The notes beneath the pieces are model-generated. The model did no database searches and was not told where the DNA came from. It was given only the letters and a program-made list of their open reading frames with translations. This document shows positions 43,099 to 52,823 of a stretch of 64,000 nt of DNA, piece after piece (position 1 is the stretch's first letter; the number at the start of each line of letters is the position of its first letter). The translations under genes and the position numbers were made by a program. This stretch comes from Mucilaginibacter inviolabilis (GTDB lineage Bacteria > Bacteroidota > Bacteroidia > Sphingobacteriales > Sphingobacteriaceae): the NCBI RefSeq assembly GCF_011089895.1, contig NZ_JAANAT010000002.1:186001-250000 (forward strand). The letters run 5' to 3'.

Positions 43099-44385
43099 TT
43101 AACTGTACTTATTGGAAATATGTAGCGCCTTGTCCACTTCGGTAAAAGCCTCCAATACTTTATCCAAATGGGCTGTAGTGTGGGTCGCCATTACATTCAT
43201 CCTGATCCTCGCATTCTTTTTGGAAACAGCCGGGTACATGATCGGGTTGGTATATATACCGGCTTTTAAAAGCAACCGTCCGGCTTCCAGCGTTTTTAGG
43301 ATGTCCCCGACTTTTACCGGGATTACGGCGGAAGCGGTGGTTCCGACATCAAAACCGAGGTTGATGAGCCCATTTTTCAAATAATCAATATTTTCCCAAA
43401 GCCGGGCCCTCCAAACCGGTTCCTCATCTATCAGGTCAATCGCCTTCAGGATACCCATTACCGCCGGTGTTGCCGTCGTAGAAAATAAGTGCTGCTTGGA
43501 CTGGAATTTCAGATACGTAATAAGTTCCGCGCTGGCGATCACATAACCGCCGATATTGCCCAGGGCCTTGCTGAATGTGCCGGTGATAATATCGACCTGA
43601 TCAAACGCGTTATCTGTTTCGATAACGCCCCTCCCTGTATCTCCCACAACACCGATACCGTGCGCGTCGTCAACGACCAGGTATGCCCCATAACGATGGG
43701 TCAGTTCAGCAATTTTTCCAATCGGTGCGATATCCCCATCCTGACTATAAACGCCATCGATAACGACCATTTTCGTACGGTATTTATCCTGCGCATTTTT
43801 AAGCACATGCTCCAGCATGGCCAGGTCATTGTGCAGAAAGGTTTTTATCGTTGTCGTTAGTACACCTTCGTAGACGCTGGCATGTACATTCATATCAAGG
43901 ATGGCGATATCATTCTTTTTTTGATTGCTGTCATCCCGATGAAGGATGCATTGCAGGGTCGCGCTATTCGCGGTATAGCCCGTAGTATATAAAATGGCAT
44001 CGCTCCGCCGATAAAATCCGGCTATTTTCTTTTCCAATTGTTCGTGGTAAACAAAGTGTCCGCCGATGGCCGGTGACGCACCCGATCCCGTGCCAAACAT
44101 TTCGATCCCTTTGATCACCGCGGCCTTGACCAATGGGTGCTGGCTGAACCCGAGGTAATCGTTGGAAACCAGGCACACGCACCAAGTCGGGTGACTGTCG
44201 CCGGGTAATATCAAATTCATTTCCGGGCCAACAGGTGATAATGATTCAATTCTGTAATTTAAATGTCCGTTAGACCGTAAAAAGTCCAGGTATTCTTTGA
44301 ATTCCTGCGCGGTCTGGTAAATATCCTGGCCCTCAATATTCTCAAAATCTTTGAAGCTCGCCCTTTCAAAATTTATTTTTGACAT
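43099..44385 (-). CDS. Alpha-oxoamine synthase family PLP enzyme (BioF/KBL/SPT-like)
   Basis: From the ATG at 44385 (MSKINFERASFKDFENIEGQ) the protein has 428 residues. It shows the family's SNDYLGFSQHP, GTGSGASPAIGGHFVYHEQL, DDAHGIGVVG and the PLP lysine in TGTFSKALGNIGGY. Such enzymes condense an amino acid with an acyl thioester while releasing CO2. The group includes serine palmitoyltransferase and the sulfonolipid/CqsA-like enzymes; which substrate is used here is not readable. It is divergent from a Crp/Fnr gene. Confidence 0.85.
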   Translation of the reverse strand: MSKINFERASFKDFENIEGQDIYQTAQEFKEYLDFLRSNGHLNYRIESLSPVGPEMNLILPGDSHPTWCVCLVSNDYLGFSQHPLVKAAVIKGIEMFGTGSGASPAIGGHFVYHEQLEKKIAGFYRRSDAILYTTGYTANSATLQCILHRDDSNQKKNDIAILDMNVHASVYEGVLTTTIKTFLHNDLAMLEHVLKNAQDKYRTKMVVIDGVYSQDGDIAPIGKIAELTHRYGAYLVVDDAHGIGVVGDTGRGVIETDNAFDQVDIITGTFSKALGNIGGYVIASAELITYLKFQSKQHLFSTTATPAVMGILKAIDLIDEEPVWRARLWENIDYLKNGLINLGFDVGTTASAVIPVKVGDILKTLEAGRLLLKAGIYTNPIMYPAVSKKNARIRMNVMATHTTAHLDKVLEAFTEVDKALHISNKYS

Positions 44386-44432
44386 AGGTATCATTATAAG
44401 TAAAGACCTAAAAATACCGTACAAAAAGATTC

Positions 44433-44506
44433 AAAAGTGTGACATGTAAAATTTTGGTTAATTTTTTATTAATTAAAACGAAATAAATTAAGCAAGTCAC
44501 ACTTTT
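44433..44506. promoter_or_regulatory. Inverted GTGTGAC motif between the PLP enzyme and the Crp/Fnr gene
   Basis: AAAAGTGTGAC (44433-44443) and GTCACACTTTT (44496-44506) are perfect inverted copies separated by 52 bp of AT-rich sequence. The extended left copy AAAAGTGTGACATG recurs at 56565-56578. TGTGA is the half-site read by Crp-type regulators, so these are candidate operators for the adjacent Crp/Fnr protein. Confidence 0.5.
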
Positions 44507-44654
44507 CAAGAAAAAAGAACATTTATTTTGCTCGAATTATTGGAGTCGGTCATTATCGCCTTTACATCTAAATACACCTGTAATTTAATCCGTCTTGGTT
44601 TTTAATGGTAGTGTATCAGTTTACGGGCTTGCAATGGCTTATAAAACTATACCT

Positions 44655-45221
44655 ATGAATTTAGCATCCATATTCAGCGTACTGTCAAACACTACCGGAT
44701 TATCAGACGCGTTAAAAGAAGAACTATCCGAAAAGGTGGGAGAAGAAAAGTACAAAGCCCACCAAATCATTCATGCTGCCGGGCAAATGGAGAACAGGTT
44801 ATATTTTATTGAAAGTGGGTTTGCCAGAAATTATTACTATGACCATCATGGCAATGAGCATACCGTTAGGTTTTGGAAAGCCGGGGACATCGTATTTTCC
44901 TATGAAGGTTATTATAATGTGCCTTCTTATTTTTATACCGAAATATTGGAAGAAAGCAGGCTGATCACCCTGAACTATATAATCTTACATGAATTAGATA
45001 ACAAATTCCCCGAGATTGCTACCGTAATCAAAGCCATACTGATCAAGTACCAGCATGAAGAATACGAAAAACAAAAGTTGATCGCATTACCAGCAGAAGA
45101 ACGGTTCCTGTTATTCCGCGAAAACAACCTCAACATTTTTAAAAAAGCGCCCTCCAGAATCATTGCCTCTTACCTGCACATCACACGCGAAACCCTGACC
45201 CGCTATATCGGTCGTAACTAA
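44655..45221 (+). CDS. Crp/Fnr-family transcriptional regulator
   Basis: From the ATG at 44655 the protein has 188 residues, the normal length for this Bacteroidetes group. The cyclic-nucleotide-like sensor barrel includes LYFIESGFARNYYYDHHGNE and FWKAGDIVFSYEGYY. The C-terminal winged helix ends SRIIASYLHITRETLTRYIG. It lacks Cys clusters, so an iron-sulphur Fnr role is unlikely. CRP-type palindromes flank it on both sides. Confidence 0.85.
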   Translation: MNLASIFSVLSNTTGLSDALKEELSEKVGEEKYKAHQIIHAAGQMENRLYFIESGFARNYYYDHHGNEHTVRFWKAGDIVFSYEGYYNVPSYFYTEILEESRLITLNYIILHELDNKFPEIATVIKAILIKYQHEEYEKQKLIALPAEERFLLFRENNLNIFKKAPSRIIASYLHITRETLTRYIGRN

Positions 45222-45244
45222 TTCCCCCATAAACTTGCCAACGG

Positions 45245-45260
45245 TGTGATTTCAATCACA
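45245..45260. promoter_or_regulatory. Perfect CRP-type site TGTGA-N6-TCACA
   Basis: The 16-mer TGTGATTTCAATCACA matches the classical symmetric CRP consensus without mismatch. It lies just downstream of the Crp/Fnr stop and 273 bp before the MauE-like gene. Confidence 0.6.
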
Positions 45261-45310
45261 ATAACCGATCAATACAGCACGCAAAAAGTGTGAAAAATCA
45301 ACTTGTAAAT

Positions 45311-45326
45311 AGTGATTTGGATCACA
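45311..45326. promoter_or_regulatory. Second CRP-like site upstream of the MauE-like gene
   Basis: AGTGATTTGGATCACA has both half-sites with one outer mismatch from TGTGA-N6-TCACA. Another half-site (TGTGA at 45289-45293) lies between the two palindromes. The remaining 200 bp to the start codon at 45533 show no other clear structure. Confidence 0.5.
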
Positions 45327-45532
45327 AGGCGGGCAAAGAATTTGCCCTTAGATTTAACCCATAAGCTTCCCCTCTTATAGTAACCAATTTAAATCTATTC
45401 ACTTCTTACCTAGCTATAGGTAATACAAAAGAAAGGAGCAAGTGACAAACAGGAAAACAACAAAAATGTGGGTTACGTACCTACCGGTAATCGAATTACC
45501 AATTTAATCAAAGATGGTCAATCCTATATCTT

Positions 45533-46003
45533 ATGGAAAGTACAAGTATAATAAACGACAAGTTCCAGCTTTCAGAACCGGCTAAAGAAAAAATAATAAT
45601 CGCCATTTGCTGGTTATGCATGGCATTATTTCTCTATACCGCCTATGCCAAAATAACAGATCACGCCCGTTTTTTAGCAGGCCTGACCAAGGTTCATCTC
45701 ATTAGTGGCTTCGCGGTATTCATCTCCTATGCCGTTCCTGCAATTGAAATTGTTGTTGCATTGTTATTGCTCATCCCGCAAACCGCCAAAACCGGACTCT
45801 ACAGCTTTTTTGCGGTTATGGCATCGTTCACGATTTATATCGTCAGCGCGATGATTTGGGAAAAGAACCTACCGTGTCATTGCGGAGGCGCCATCGAAAA
45901 ATTAAGCTGGGGACAACATATATGGTTCAATCTCGCATTTATAACCATTGCCATAATTGCCCTCCGGCTCTTCAATAAATTAAATACATCTTTAAAAACT
46001 TAA
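45533..46003 (+). CDS. MauE/DoxX-type redox-associated membrane protein
   Basis: A 156-residue protein with four membrane helices (about 20-40, 55-80, 85-105, 130-148). The conserved motif LPCHCGGAIEKLSWGQHIWFN contains a vicinal cysteine pair and is the hallmark of MauE-like proteins. They are thought to hand reducing or oxidising equivalents across the inner membrane for thiol chemistry. The next gene, 4 bp on, encodes a secreted two-cysteine peptide. Confidence 0.8.
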   Translation: MESTSIINDKFQLSEPAKEKIIIAICWLCMALFLYTAYAKITDHARFLAGLTKVHLISGFAVFISYAVPAIEIVVALLLLIPQTAKTGLYSFFAVMASFTIYIVSAMIWEKNLPCHCGGAIEKLSWGQHIWFNLAFITIAIIALRLFNKLNTSLKT

Positions 46004-46007
46004 GAAA

Positions 46008-46373
46008 ATGAAAAATTTCAAAAAAATCGCCTTAGGCCTTTTGGTAGGTGCTTTGGCAATCGGGTTCAGCTCATTTACAACTGTTAAAAGTAGTTTGGCG
46101 CCTTTCCACAATAAGGCATTAAAAGCTCATATGATAACTGATGACTTTTTGCTTCAAAACCAAGGTGTTGCCGGCGTATTTGCGCAAGACAACAGCTACG
46201 ATTCAGGTAATTGTGCAACATCGGAAACGTTGCGCTGTGGGTATTCTGTAACAGCAACTGGTAAGACTAATATTCCTAACCAAAGCACGTATAGTTCCTC
46301 TGATATCACCAATTACCTAAGTCATAATTGGATCACACCTGCACCTGGTTCGAGCAACGCACTTTATAACTAA
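46008..46373 (+). CDS. Small secreted two-cysteine protein (DUF6520-like)
   Basis: A 121-residue protein with a signal peptide (KKIALGLLVGALAIGFSSF). The mature part has exactly two cysteines spaced C-x7-C (NCATSETLRCGYS), then a Ser/Thr/Asn-rich tail. It resembles the short DUF6520 proteins that accompany MauE-like genes in Bacteroidetes. A disulphide put in place by the neighbouring MauE- and TlpA-like proteins is a reasonable guess; its role is unknown. Confidence 0.75.
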   Translation: MKNFKKIALGLLVGALAIGFSSFTTVKSSLAPFHNKALKAHMITDDFLLQNQGVAGVFAQDNSYDSGNCATSETLRCGYSVTATGKTNIPNQSTYSSSDITNYLSHNWITPAPGSSNALYN

Positions 46374-46407
46374 ATGAAAAGGGGATGAATCCATCCCCTT
46401 TTCATTT
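46372..46407. terminator. Bidirectional terminator
   Basis: AAATGAAAAGGGGATG and CATCCCCTTTTCATTT form a perfect 16-bp stem with a 4-nt loop and A/T runs on both sides. It overlaps the stop of the small peptide gene and serves both that gene and the convergent TlpA-like gene. Confidence 0.9.
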
Positions 46408-46424
46408 TAATCTTCTAATTACTA

Positions 46425-47957
46425 TCATTGGTTTTGATCTAATAACCTTTTAAATGCTACCAAATTATATCTCGGATCAGGTGGTGCAGTTGAAAGAATC
46501 TTTCCATTTTCTGATATTACAATCAAGGTAGGAAAGGCATCGATATTATAGTGTTGTATTATACTTGATTGCCACCCGTTTTCTGCTAACAAATTGACTT
46601 CCTTGCCTGAAGTGTACTTTCCCTGTTTTATACTTTCCAACCAAGATGATTTACTTCGGTCAACACTCACAGAAATGAAGATTACATTCTCATTAGTATA
46701 GGACGCAATTATAGGTTTCATTGATTTAGCCAAAGTTAAACAACCGCTACAACCAGTAAACCAAAAATCGATAACTACAATCTTACCTTTGAAATCGTTT
46801 AAGGAGACCTGCTTGTCATGCTCATTATTTAATGAGAATTGATAAGCCTTAGAACCAACTAAGTTTGCATTATACAAAGACATAAGGACATCTTTTATAT
46901 TGGAAGGCTTTGCCTCTTGAGCAGCTTTATTGGTATAATCAACAAAGTCAGGTTCCCTTATACGGTCAACATTTAAAAATGCGCCTAATATTACTCTGTC
47001 CTTTAATATACCGTTTTTGCACTGCAATGATACTGCCTCATTTATTTCCTTAAACTTCAAATCGTTAAAGAAGCTCAGTTTAACATCGCTTCGGCTGATG
47101 ATTGCATAAGCTTTTGAACGAAATGCAAGGAAGTCGCCAACATAATAAGAAAATGCAAGTTCCTCTTCGTTGGCTTCGGGCAACCTGAAAAAGCGCTCGT
47201 AAGTTTGAATATAGAATTCTTTCGTCTCGGCGAGCCATATTTGTTTTTTCCCCAAAAAAGGAGATATACATCTACCTACTATATTTTGATTACAAAATGC
47301 CCAATTATCCAACTTGATAAGCCTTATTACTTTTGCATTGATTTTTGTTTTCGCAGAATCTATTAGGCTGTTTTTAACCATCAGTAGACTGTCGTATCCT
47401 TGCTTCAACGAGTTCATTGCATGCTCGCGATCATTTAATTGCATGTAATAATTATACTTCCTATTAATTAAGTCCTCAGATAGGTAGTCAATGTTATTAA
47501 TGGCGTACATATCTTTAAATTTGTCTTCACTCTTACCTGAAAATTTAGCGTCAAATTTGTGTGAATTAAGCGTAATAGTTACCTGGTCGTTTTTTTCAAA
47601 AAGGAAAAGATTATTGCTATTATCTAAGGGAATATCCCAATCCTTAAATGATGCCGAATCCTTCCATAATGCTATTCTTCCATAGTTAATATCGGTTGAC
47701 AGCGGAACGTCGATTCTATTGACACGTTGTATTGTCTTTAATACGTAGGATTTTGTCGCGACTGGATGATTCGAACTTACCCCATTTTGATAAATTACAA
47801 AGGTTATTACCAGCCCCCGACGAAACTCATTGTTATTTACCACTATGGTAACTCTTGCTTGTTTTATGCTGGCTGCGCAAGCATTCATTTTTGGCCCTAA
47901 ACATAGGAGCAAAATGCAGACTAATAAATAGCAACATTTCTTGATGCTTATAATCAT
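46425..47957 (-). CDS. TlpA-like exported thioredoxin-fold protein
   Basis: A 510-residue protein with a signal peptide (CCYLLVCILLLCLGPKMNACA), an N-terminal region of unknown fold (about 30-360) and a C-terminal TlpA/AhpC-type thioredoxin domain. The active site is C-S-G-C in VIDFWFTGCSGCLTLAKSM. It is periplasmic or lipid-anchored. It follows SusC/SusD on the same strand and faces the MauE/peptide genes, linking the locus to thiol-disulphide exchange. Confidence 0.85.
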   Translation of the reverse strand: MIISIKKCCYLLVCILLLCLGPKMNACAASIKQARVTIVVNNNEFRRGLVITFVIYQNGVSSNHPVATKSYVLKTIQRVNRIDVPLSTDINYGRIALWKDSASFKDWDIPLDNSNNLFLFEKNDQVTITLNSHKFDAKFSGKSEDKFKDMYAINNIDYLSEDLINRKYNYYMQLNDREHAMNSLKQGYDSLLMVKNSLIDSAKTKINAKVIRLIKLDNWAFCNQNIVGRCISPFLGKKQIWLAETKEFYIQTYERFFRLPEANEEELAFSYYVGDFLAFRSKAYAIISRSDVKLSFFNDLKFKEINEAVSLQCKNGILKDRVILGAFLNVDRIREPDFVDYTNKAAQEAKPSNIKDVLMSLYNANLVGSKAYQFSLNNEHDKQVSLNDFKGKIVVIDFWFTGCSGCLTLAKSMKPIIASYTNENVIFISVSVDRSKSSWLESIKQGKYTSGKEVNLLAENGWQSSIIQHYNIDAFPTLIVISENGKILSTAPPDPRYNLVAFKRLLDQNQ

Positions 47958-47980
47958 ATTTTGAAGTTTAAGAAGTCTAA

Positions 47981-49363
47981 CTATCTTTGATTCTGTTGTA
48001 TACCGCTTAAAGCGATTTCATCTTTTGGTATAGGCATTACCCATTTCGAATCATTAGGTGGTAAGGAATAATTGTTGCCATTTAATGACCGTGTCAGCGT
48101 TATTTGTGCTCCCTCTGCATTCAAGCGTTTTAAGTCATACCATCGAAGCCCTCTCCACATTAATTCCTTTCTACGTTCAAGCAAAATTGTACTTAAAGCG
48201 GCGTTTGCAGAGGCGGCAGATAAATTGGTGAAGGTGCCTGTTTGATACCTTCTTAACAGAAGACTATTGAGTGTACTTATCGCATCGTTCGTTTGTCCGA
48301 GCCGCGCGAGGCATTCTGCTTTAATCAGGTATAATTCATCAGTCGCAAGGCCGGTAAAGCAGTAAAGGCCTGTGCCATAATAACCTCTTTTTCTATAATA
48401 TGTACCATCGGCACGTTTTGAAAAATACAAGGTTAACCTTAAATCACTTGGACTATACAAAGAAAGGATGTCAGTGGGAACAGCGGACAATGCACCGGAA
48501 TAATTGCCGGTAAATTCACCATAAGAAGTAGTTTGCCGGGAGTTATAAATAAGTTCATTATTTGTCGTGGAAAAAGGCGTTGATGATGTTTTACTTGTTG
48601 TATTATAATCAATCAAGGTATTATACAATGTTAAAGCTTGATCAGCATTCGATTTTGCAATTGTGTAATTTCGCATATCTAAATAAATACGAGCCAATAA
48701 GGCATATGCAGCGATCTGTGAGGGCCGGTTGAGATTGGCTGATGGCCTGGCGGTAGGTAGCAGCGGAAGACAAGTATTAAGATCGTTGATTATTTGATCG
48801 AAGGACTGTTGTAATGTACTTCGCTGTTGAATGTAATTGATGTTTGCACTCAACCTTAGTGGTATTCCTAAATCTGAAGATGCCGTACTGCCATCGTAAG
48901 CTTTGCAAAAAGCCCGGGTTACATCATAAAAAGCATAGGCTCTGTTGAAAAGTGCCCAGCCTTTTAAATACTGCCCTTGGGCACTGGCACTACTATCAGA
49001 CTTACTTAAGCCATCTAATACATTATTCGCATAGAATATTTCCTGATAAAGTGCGTTCCAGTCCCGAATAGCAACATCACCCTGGTAAATGTCACTTGCC
49101 CATATGTAAGCGTTTCTTTGGGTCGGGGAGGCAGTTTGCCAATTGACAAAGTTAACGCTGTATTCATCGGCGGAAAGTTGTCCTAACCCGCCCGTTTGGT
49201 TAAAAACCAAGGTATTATCCAATAAGCTTCTAAAATCGCTTAGTGTACTTGGCACAAGTAAGTTTGTTGCAGGCTTTTTATTAAAAAAATCAGATTTGGT
49301 GCAACTGAAAAGGGTAAATAACGCATTAATGGTAATTCCCCATATGAATATATTCTTTTTCAT
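47981..49363 (-). CDS. SusD/RagB-family outer-membrane lipoprotein
   Basis: The 460-residue protein has a lipoprotein signal (INALFTLFSC, Cys at the +1 site). It then shows the SusD layout: LSDFRSLLDNTLVF, an ANNVLDGL helix, TPR-like helices with AAYALLARIYLDMRNY, and the C-terminal ERRKELMWRGLRWYDLKRL signature. SusD proteins cap the SusC transporter and bind its ligand. Next to TlpA and without carbohydrate enzymes nearby, the ligand may be peptide-like. Confidence 0.9.
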   Translation of the reverse strand: MKKNIFIWGITINALFTLFSCTKSDFFNKKPATNLLVPSTLSDFRSLLDNTLVFNQTGGLGQLSADEYSVNFVNWQTASPTQRNAYIWASDIYQGDVAIRDWNALYQEIFYANNVLDGLSKSDSSASAQGQYLKGWALFNRAYAFYDVTRAFCKAYDGSTASSDLGIPLRLSANINYIQQRSTLQQSFDQIINDLNTCLPLLPTARPSANLNRPSQIAAYALLARIYLDMRNYTIAKSNADQALTLYNTLIDYNTTSKTSSTPFSTTNNELIYNSRQTTSYGEFTGNYSGALSAVPTDILSLYSPSDLRLTLYFSKRADGTYYRKRGYYGTGLYCFTGLATDELYLIKAECLARLGQTNDAISTLNSLLLRRYQTGTFTNLSAASANAALSTILLERRKELMWRGLRWYDLKRLNAEGAQITLTRSLNGNNYSLPPNDSKWVMPIPKDEIALSGIQQNQR

Positions 49364-49380
49364 TTTTTTAAGTTAATGTG

Positions 49381-52300
49381 TTATAAATCTGCTTTAAGAC
49401 CAAATGAAACGGTTCTGACAGCAGGAATGCTGTAAGGATAATCGGGGTCAATATGTTCTTTATTGGCTCGCCAAAGGATACCGATATTGTTTAAATAGGT
49501 GAATAAATTTAGATTGCGGAAATGGATATACTTGACGTTTTTAAAGGTGTATCCAAAACGAATATCTTGCAGGCGAACGTTATCAGCCCTTTCCACTAAG
49601 ATGTTTGAATAGGTATATAAATTATCTCGGTCTAAATTATCAGGGTACACTAACGCTGGTACATTGGTGTGTGTTTCGTCACCGGGTTTTTGCCATCTAT
49701 TTCCGTAATCGGCCATTAAGTAGCTTTGAGGGCCTCCCGAATATAATACGCCGTTATTTAAGGAAGTCCTTCTAAAATAATATCCGAGTTTATAAATGAT
49801 GTTAAAAGAAAGGTCGAAGCTATTGTATATAAAAGTATTTCTCAGGCTGCCAAAAGACGTAGGTGTTGCAGATCCATTGTAAACTAATTCAGAGCGGTTC
49901 GTTGAATTACTAATTGCAGTATAATCAGTGCTTATTTTGCCGTTTAAAAACCCCTGCGGATCACCTGTGTTAGTTAATCCCTCGTATTTGTAACTAAAAA
50001 CAGCGTAATAAGGATACCCCGCTAAAGGATTCATATAGTTAGCTGAAACAATATTATAATTTGTTCCATTGCTGACCTTGTACTCGGTAACTATGTTTTT
50101 GTCATAGTTATATAGGAAGGTTGTAAGCCATTTTAACTTTCCATTTAGGTTAATTGTATTGATTTGTAAGTCAACACCTTGAGTTAAAGTATTTGCAGAA
50201 TTTCCCGTAAAGGTAGTTACACCTGTTTGAGGGGATATTGGGCTGTTTCCAATCAAATCAAGGCCGCCTTTACGCCAATAATCTATACTTCCATTGATAC
50301 GATTGTTCTTTGTGACGAAGTCTACACCAAAATTAATATTTCGGTCAACTTCCCATTTTAAAGAAGGATTGGGCGGATTAACAATATTAGTAAAATAAGC
50401 ATTATAGGTTTGGGAAGCTCCAGGAATATTTATCGCGGTAAGATAAGCAGATATGCTGGTATTAACATTTCCAGTATAGCCATAGGTCGCCCGTAACTTT
50501 AATTGTGGCAGCCAGTCAATGTTGTAAAAATTCTCTTTATTTACAATCCAGGAAAGTCCGGCGCTCCAAAGCGGCACACCTTTTTGATTTGCGGAAACGC
50601 CGAATAGGTTTGACTCGTCCTTTCTTGCGCTGGCAGATAACACGTACTTTTCATCATAGGTGTAAGCTCCATTAAAATATATAGAGAAAAATCGGTTGGT
50701 ATTACCTAATTCTGATGTATTAGCAGGCACTAAGGCACTATTATAACCATACGAAAAAGGATAATAAGTATTGAAGTTTACGCTCTGATTGGCGTCGGTA
50801 GCAGTTTCTGAATTATAACCGTATAATGTATAACTGTTGGTAAAGGAATTATAATTTTTTATTTCAGTACCTGCGATTGCAGTTAAATTATTTTTACCCC
50901 ACGAGTTTTCATAGTCAATTTGAAACCTACCGTTGTTGGAAGAGAGCGTATTGCTCCGCTTATTTAAGATTCCGCCTAATGGTATTGGGTAAGTTACCGC
51001 CCCTGAAATGGGATCGATTTGAGTATATGTATTAATTAAGTTTCTGGTATAATATGACTGAAGCTGATTAAGATTGTTAAAGTCAGTTAATCCCTTTTCG
51101 TAGCTGTATAGTGCAGACGCTTTCAGCCCTTTTATTATTTTGTAAGTTAATGAAGCATTGATCCTGTAATCAGTAAGATCGCTTTGCGAATTGCTATACC
51201 CGCTTCTAAGTTCTTGCAATGGACTATATAACCAATTTAGCAAACCGGCATTCCCCGCGGTCGTTGCGTATGGAATATTAAGATTATTTTCAATAAATAA
51301 TGGATTGCCCTTCGCATCAGCGAGTTGGTCATAAGGATAATTCGTAGTCGTTAACGTAGGTGCAGATTTCGAGGTGCTTCCTGTATAAACAAGATTGGTG
51401 AATAATTCCAGCTTATTATTCAAAAAGTAATAAGTGTTGTTTGTATTCAGGCTTATTCTGTCGTAGCTGTTGCCAACCTGGCTATTTATATTTTTATCAT
51501 AACCAATAGAAACAAAATACTTTTGGTTTAAGCCGCCACCGCTGATACTTGCCTGGTACTGCTGTTCAACGCGTGGTCGGTAAAAATATTTAGCCACTTG
51601 GTTACGGGAGTCAATAGCTTTTAAAGCATTAATCTGTGAAGCAGAATCTGTTTTAGATAATGTGCCGTTTCTCGAAGCTGAAAAAATTTGAACAGCAGGC
51701 GACAAAACCTGATAACCGGTACTAATGGCATTATCATATACACCCTGATTAAATAAATATTGTTCTATCCCAATGTATTGCGCAGAACTTAATTGAGGAA
51801 GATAGTTTAGATTTGGTTTAGCACCGATAGTAGTATTAATATTGAAAGAGACGTTAGGGCCACTATTTAGCCTGCCTTTTTTTGTAGTTATTACAATTAC
51901 TCCGTTACCGCTGCGTGATCCCCATGCCGAGGCTGCGGCTGCATCTTTCAATACTGTGATGCTTTGTACGTCATTCGGGTTAATATTAGAGGGGTCGCCA
52001 TCATATGGAAAGTTATCTACTATAATTAGAGGATTAGGATTGGAAAATAGTGTGGTTCTTCCCCGTATTTCAATTTCGCTTTGCCCATATTGAAATGCGC
52101 CGTTGTTATTAAATAATAAACCACTTGTTACACCATCTATTCTGTCCAAAATATTTGTACTTATCTTACGGTTAATCAATGCACTATCAATTTGAACAAA
52201 ACTTCCCGTTGCCCTTTCTTTTGGAATTGTTTGATAACCTGTAGATACAACACTTACTTCGTTAAGCGTATTATAGTCTTCATAGAGTTGAATGTTAAAA

Positions 52301-52578
52301 GGGCCTTTTTCATTTATTGAAAATTGGACCTCCTGTGATTTGTAACCTACAAAGCTTATGCTTAATATTCCTTGCTGGACTTTTGAAGTCATTGAGAAGT
52401 TGCCATTTCGATCTGTAGTTGTTGACAATTGAGAAGCTGTAATTTTTATTGTGGCGCTTGGCAATGGCTTACCTATTGAGTCTGTTACCCGGCCCGTTAA
52501 GAGGATATTTGATTGTGCCAGCGCTCGAAAATTTAGGCAAAGCGTGGCCAGTACTATTATGAGTATAGTTTTTTTCAT
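49381..52578 (-). CDS. SusC/RagA-family TonB-dependent outer-membrane transporter
   Basis: A 1065-residue protein with a signal peptide, a carboxypeptidase-like regulatory domain (ILLTGRVTDSIGKPLPSATI), a TonB box region and a plug domain (IEIRGRTTLFSNPNPLIIVD; SRSGNGVIVITTKKG), then a 22-strand barrel ending VRTVSFGLKADL. No extra N-terminal signalling domain for anti-sigma control is present. It is co-transcribed with susD, 17 bp on. The 600-bp leader contains two strong RNA structures. Confidence 0.93.
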   Translation of the reverse strand: MKKTILIIVLATLCLNFRALAQSNILLTGRVTDSIGKPLPSATIKITASQLSTTTDRNGNFSMTSKVQQGILSISFVGYKSQEVQFSINEKGPFNIQLYEDYNTLNEVSVVSTGYQTIPKERATGSFVQIDSALINRKISTNILDRIDGVTSGLLFNNNGAFQYGQSEIEIRGRTTLFSNPNPLIIVDNFPYDGDPSNINPNDVQSITVLKDAAAASAWGSRSGNGVIVITTKKGRLNSGPNVSFNINTTIGAKPNLNYLPQLSSAQYIGIEQYLFNQGVYDNAISTGYQVLSPAVQIFSASRNGTLSKTDSASQINALKAIDSRNQVAKYFYRPRVEQQYQASISGGGLNQKYFVSIGYDKNINSQVGNSYDRISLNTNNTYYFLNNKLELFTNLVYTGSTSKSAPTLTTTNYPYDQLADAKGNPLFIENNLNIPYATTAGNAGLLNWLYSPLQELRSGYSNSQSDLTDYRINASLTYKIIKGLKASALYSYEKGLTDFNNLNQLQSYYTRNLINTYTQIDPISGAVTYPIPLGGILNKRSNTLSSNNGRFQIDYENSWGKNNLTAIAGTEIKNYNSFTNSYTLYGYNSETATDANQSVNFNTYYPFSYGYNSALVPANTSELGNTNRFFSIYFNGAYTYDEKYVLSASARKDESNLFGVSANQKGVPLWSAGLSWIVNKENFYNIDWLPQLKLRATYGYTGNVNTSISAYLTAINIPGASQTYNAYFTNIVNPPNPSLKWEVDRNINFGVDFVTKNNRINGSIDYWRKGGLDLIGNSPISPQTGVTTFTGNSANTLTQGVDLQINTINLNGKLKWLTTFLYNYDKNIVTEYKVSNGTNYNIVSANYMNPLAGYPYYAVFSYKYEGLTNTGDPQGFLNGKISTDYTAISNSTNRSELVYNGSATPTSFGSLRNTFIYNSFDLSFNIIYKLGYYFRRTSLNNGVLYSGGPQSYLMADYGNRWQKPGDETHTNVPALVYPDNLDRDNLYTYSNILVERADNVRLQDIRFGYTFKNVKYIHFRNLNLFTYLNNIGILWRANKEHIDPDYPYSIPAVRTVSFGLKADL

Positions 52579-52624
52579 AAATGTTTTAATTGGACATTAA
52601 AAGAATTACTGCTTAGAAAAAGAT

Positions 52625-52682
52625 AAGAAAATGGCAACCTGAAATAAATTAACTAATGGCTGATCTAAGGTTGCCATTTCTT
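52625..52682 (-). terminator. Terminator-like hairpin in the susC leader (possible attenuator)
   Basis: AAGAAAATGGCAACCT and AGGTTGCCATTTCTT pair over 15 bp with a single bulge and a 27-nt loop. On the minus strand it is followed by TTATCTTTTTC, 47 bp before the susC ATG. A terminator between promoter and gene suggests conditional read-through. Confidence 0.6.
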
Positions 52683-52823
52683 AACTAAAGTTATTCAGGT
52701 GCGCAGATTTTAAGTTGATAGGTGTAATTTGGGAAACGATTCATATTTCAAATGTTATATCATTTGAAATTATAAATCGTTTATTTGAGGAGGGTTAAAT
52801 AATAGTGGAACCCGCCCAAGTAC

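Noticed and set aside
47981..52578. Polysaccharide utilisation locus
   Set aside because: SusC and SusD are present but no glycoside hydrolase, lyase, sulfatase or hybrid sensor gene lies nearby.
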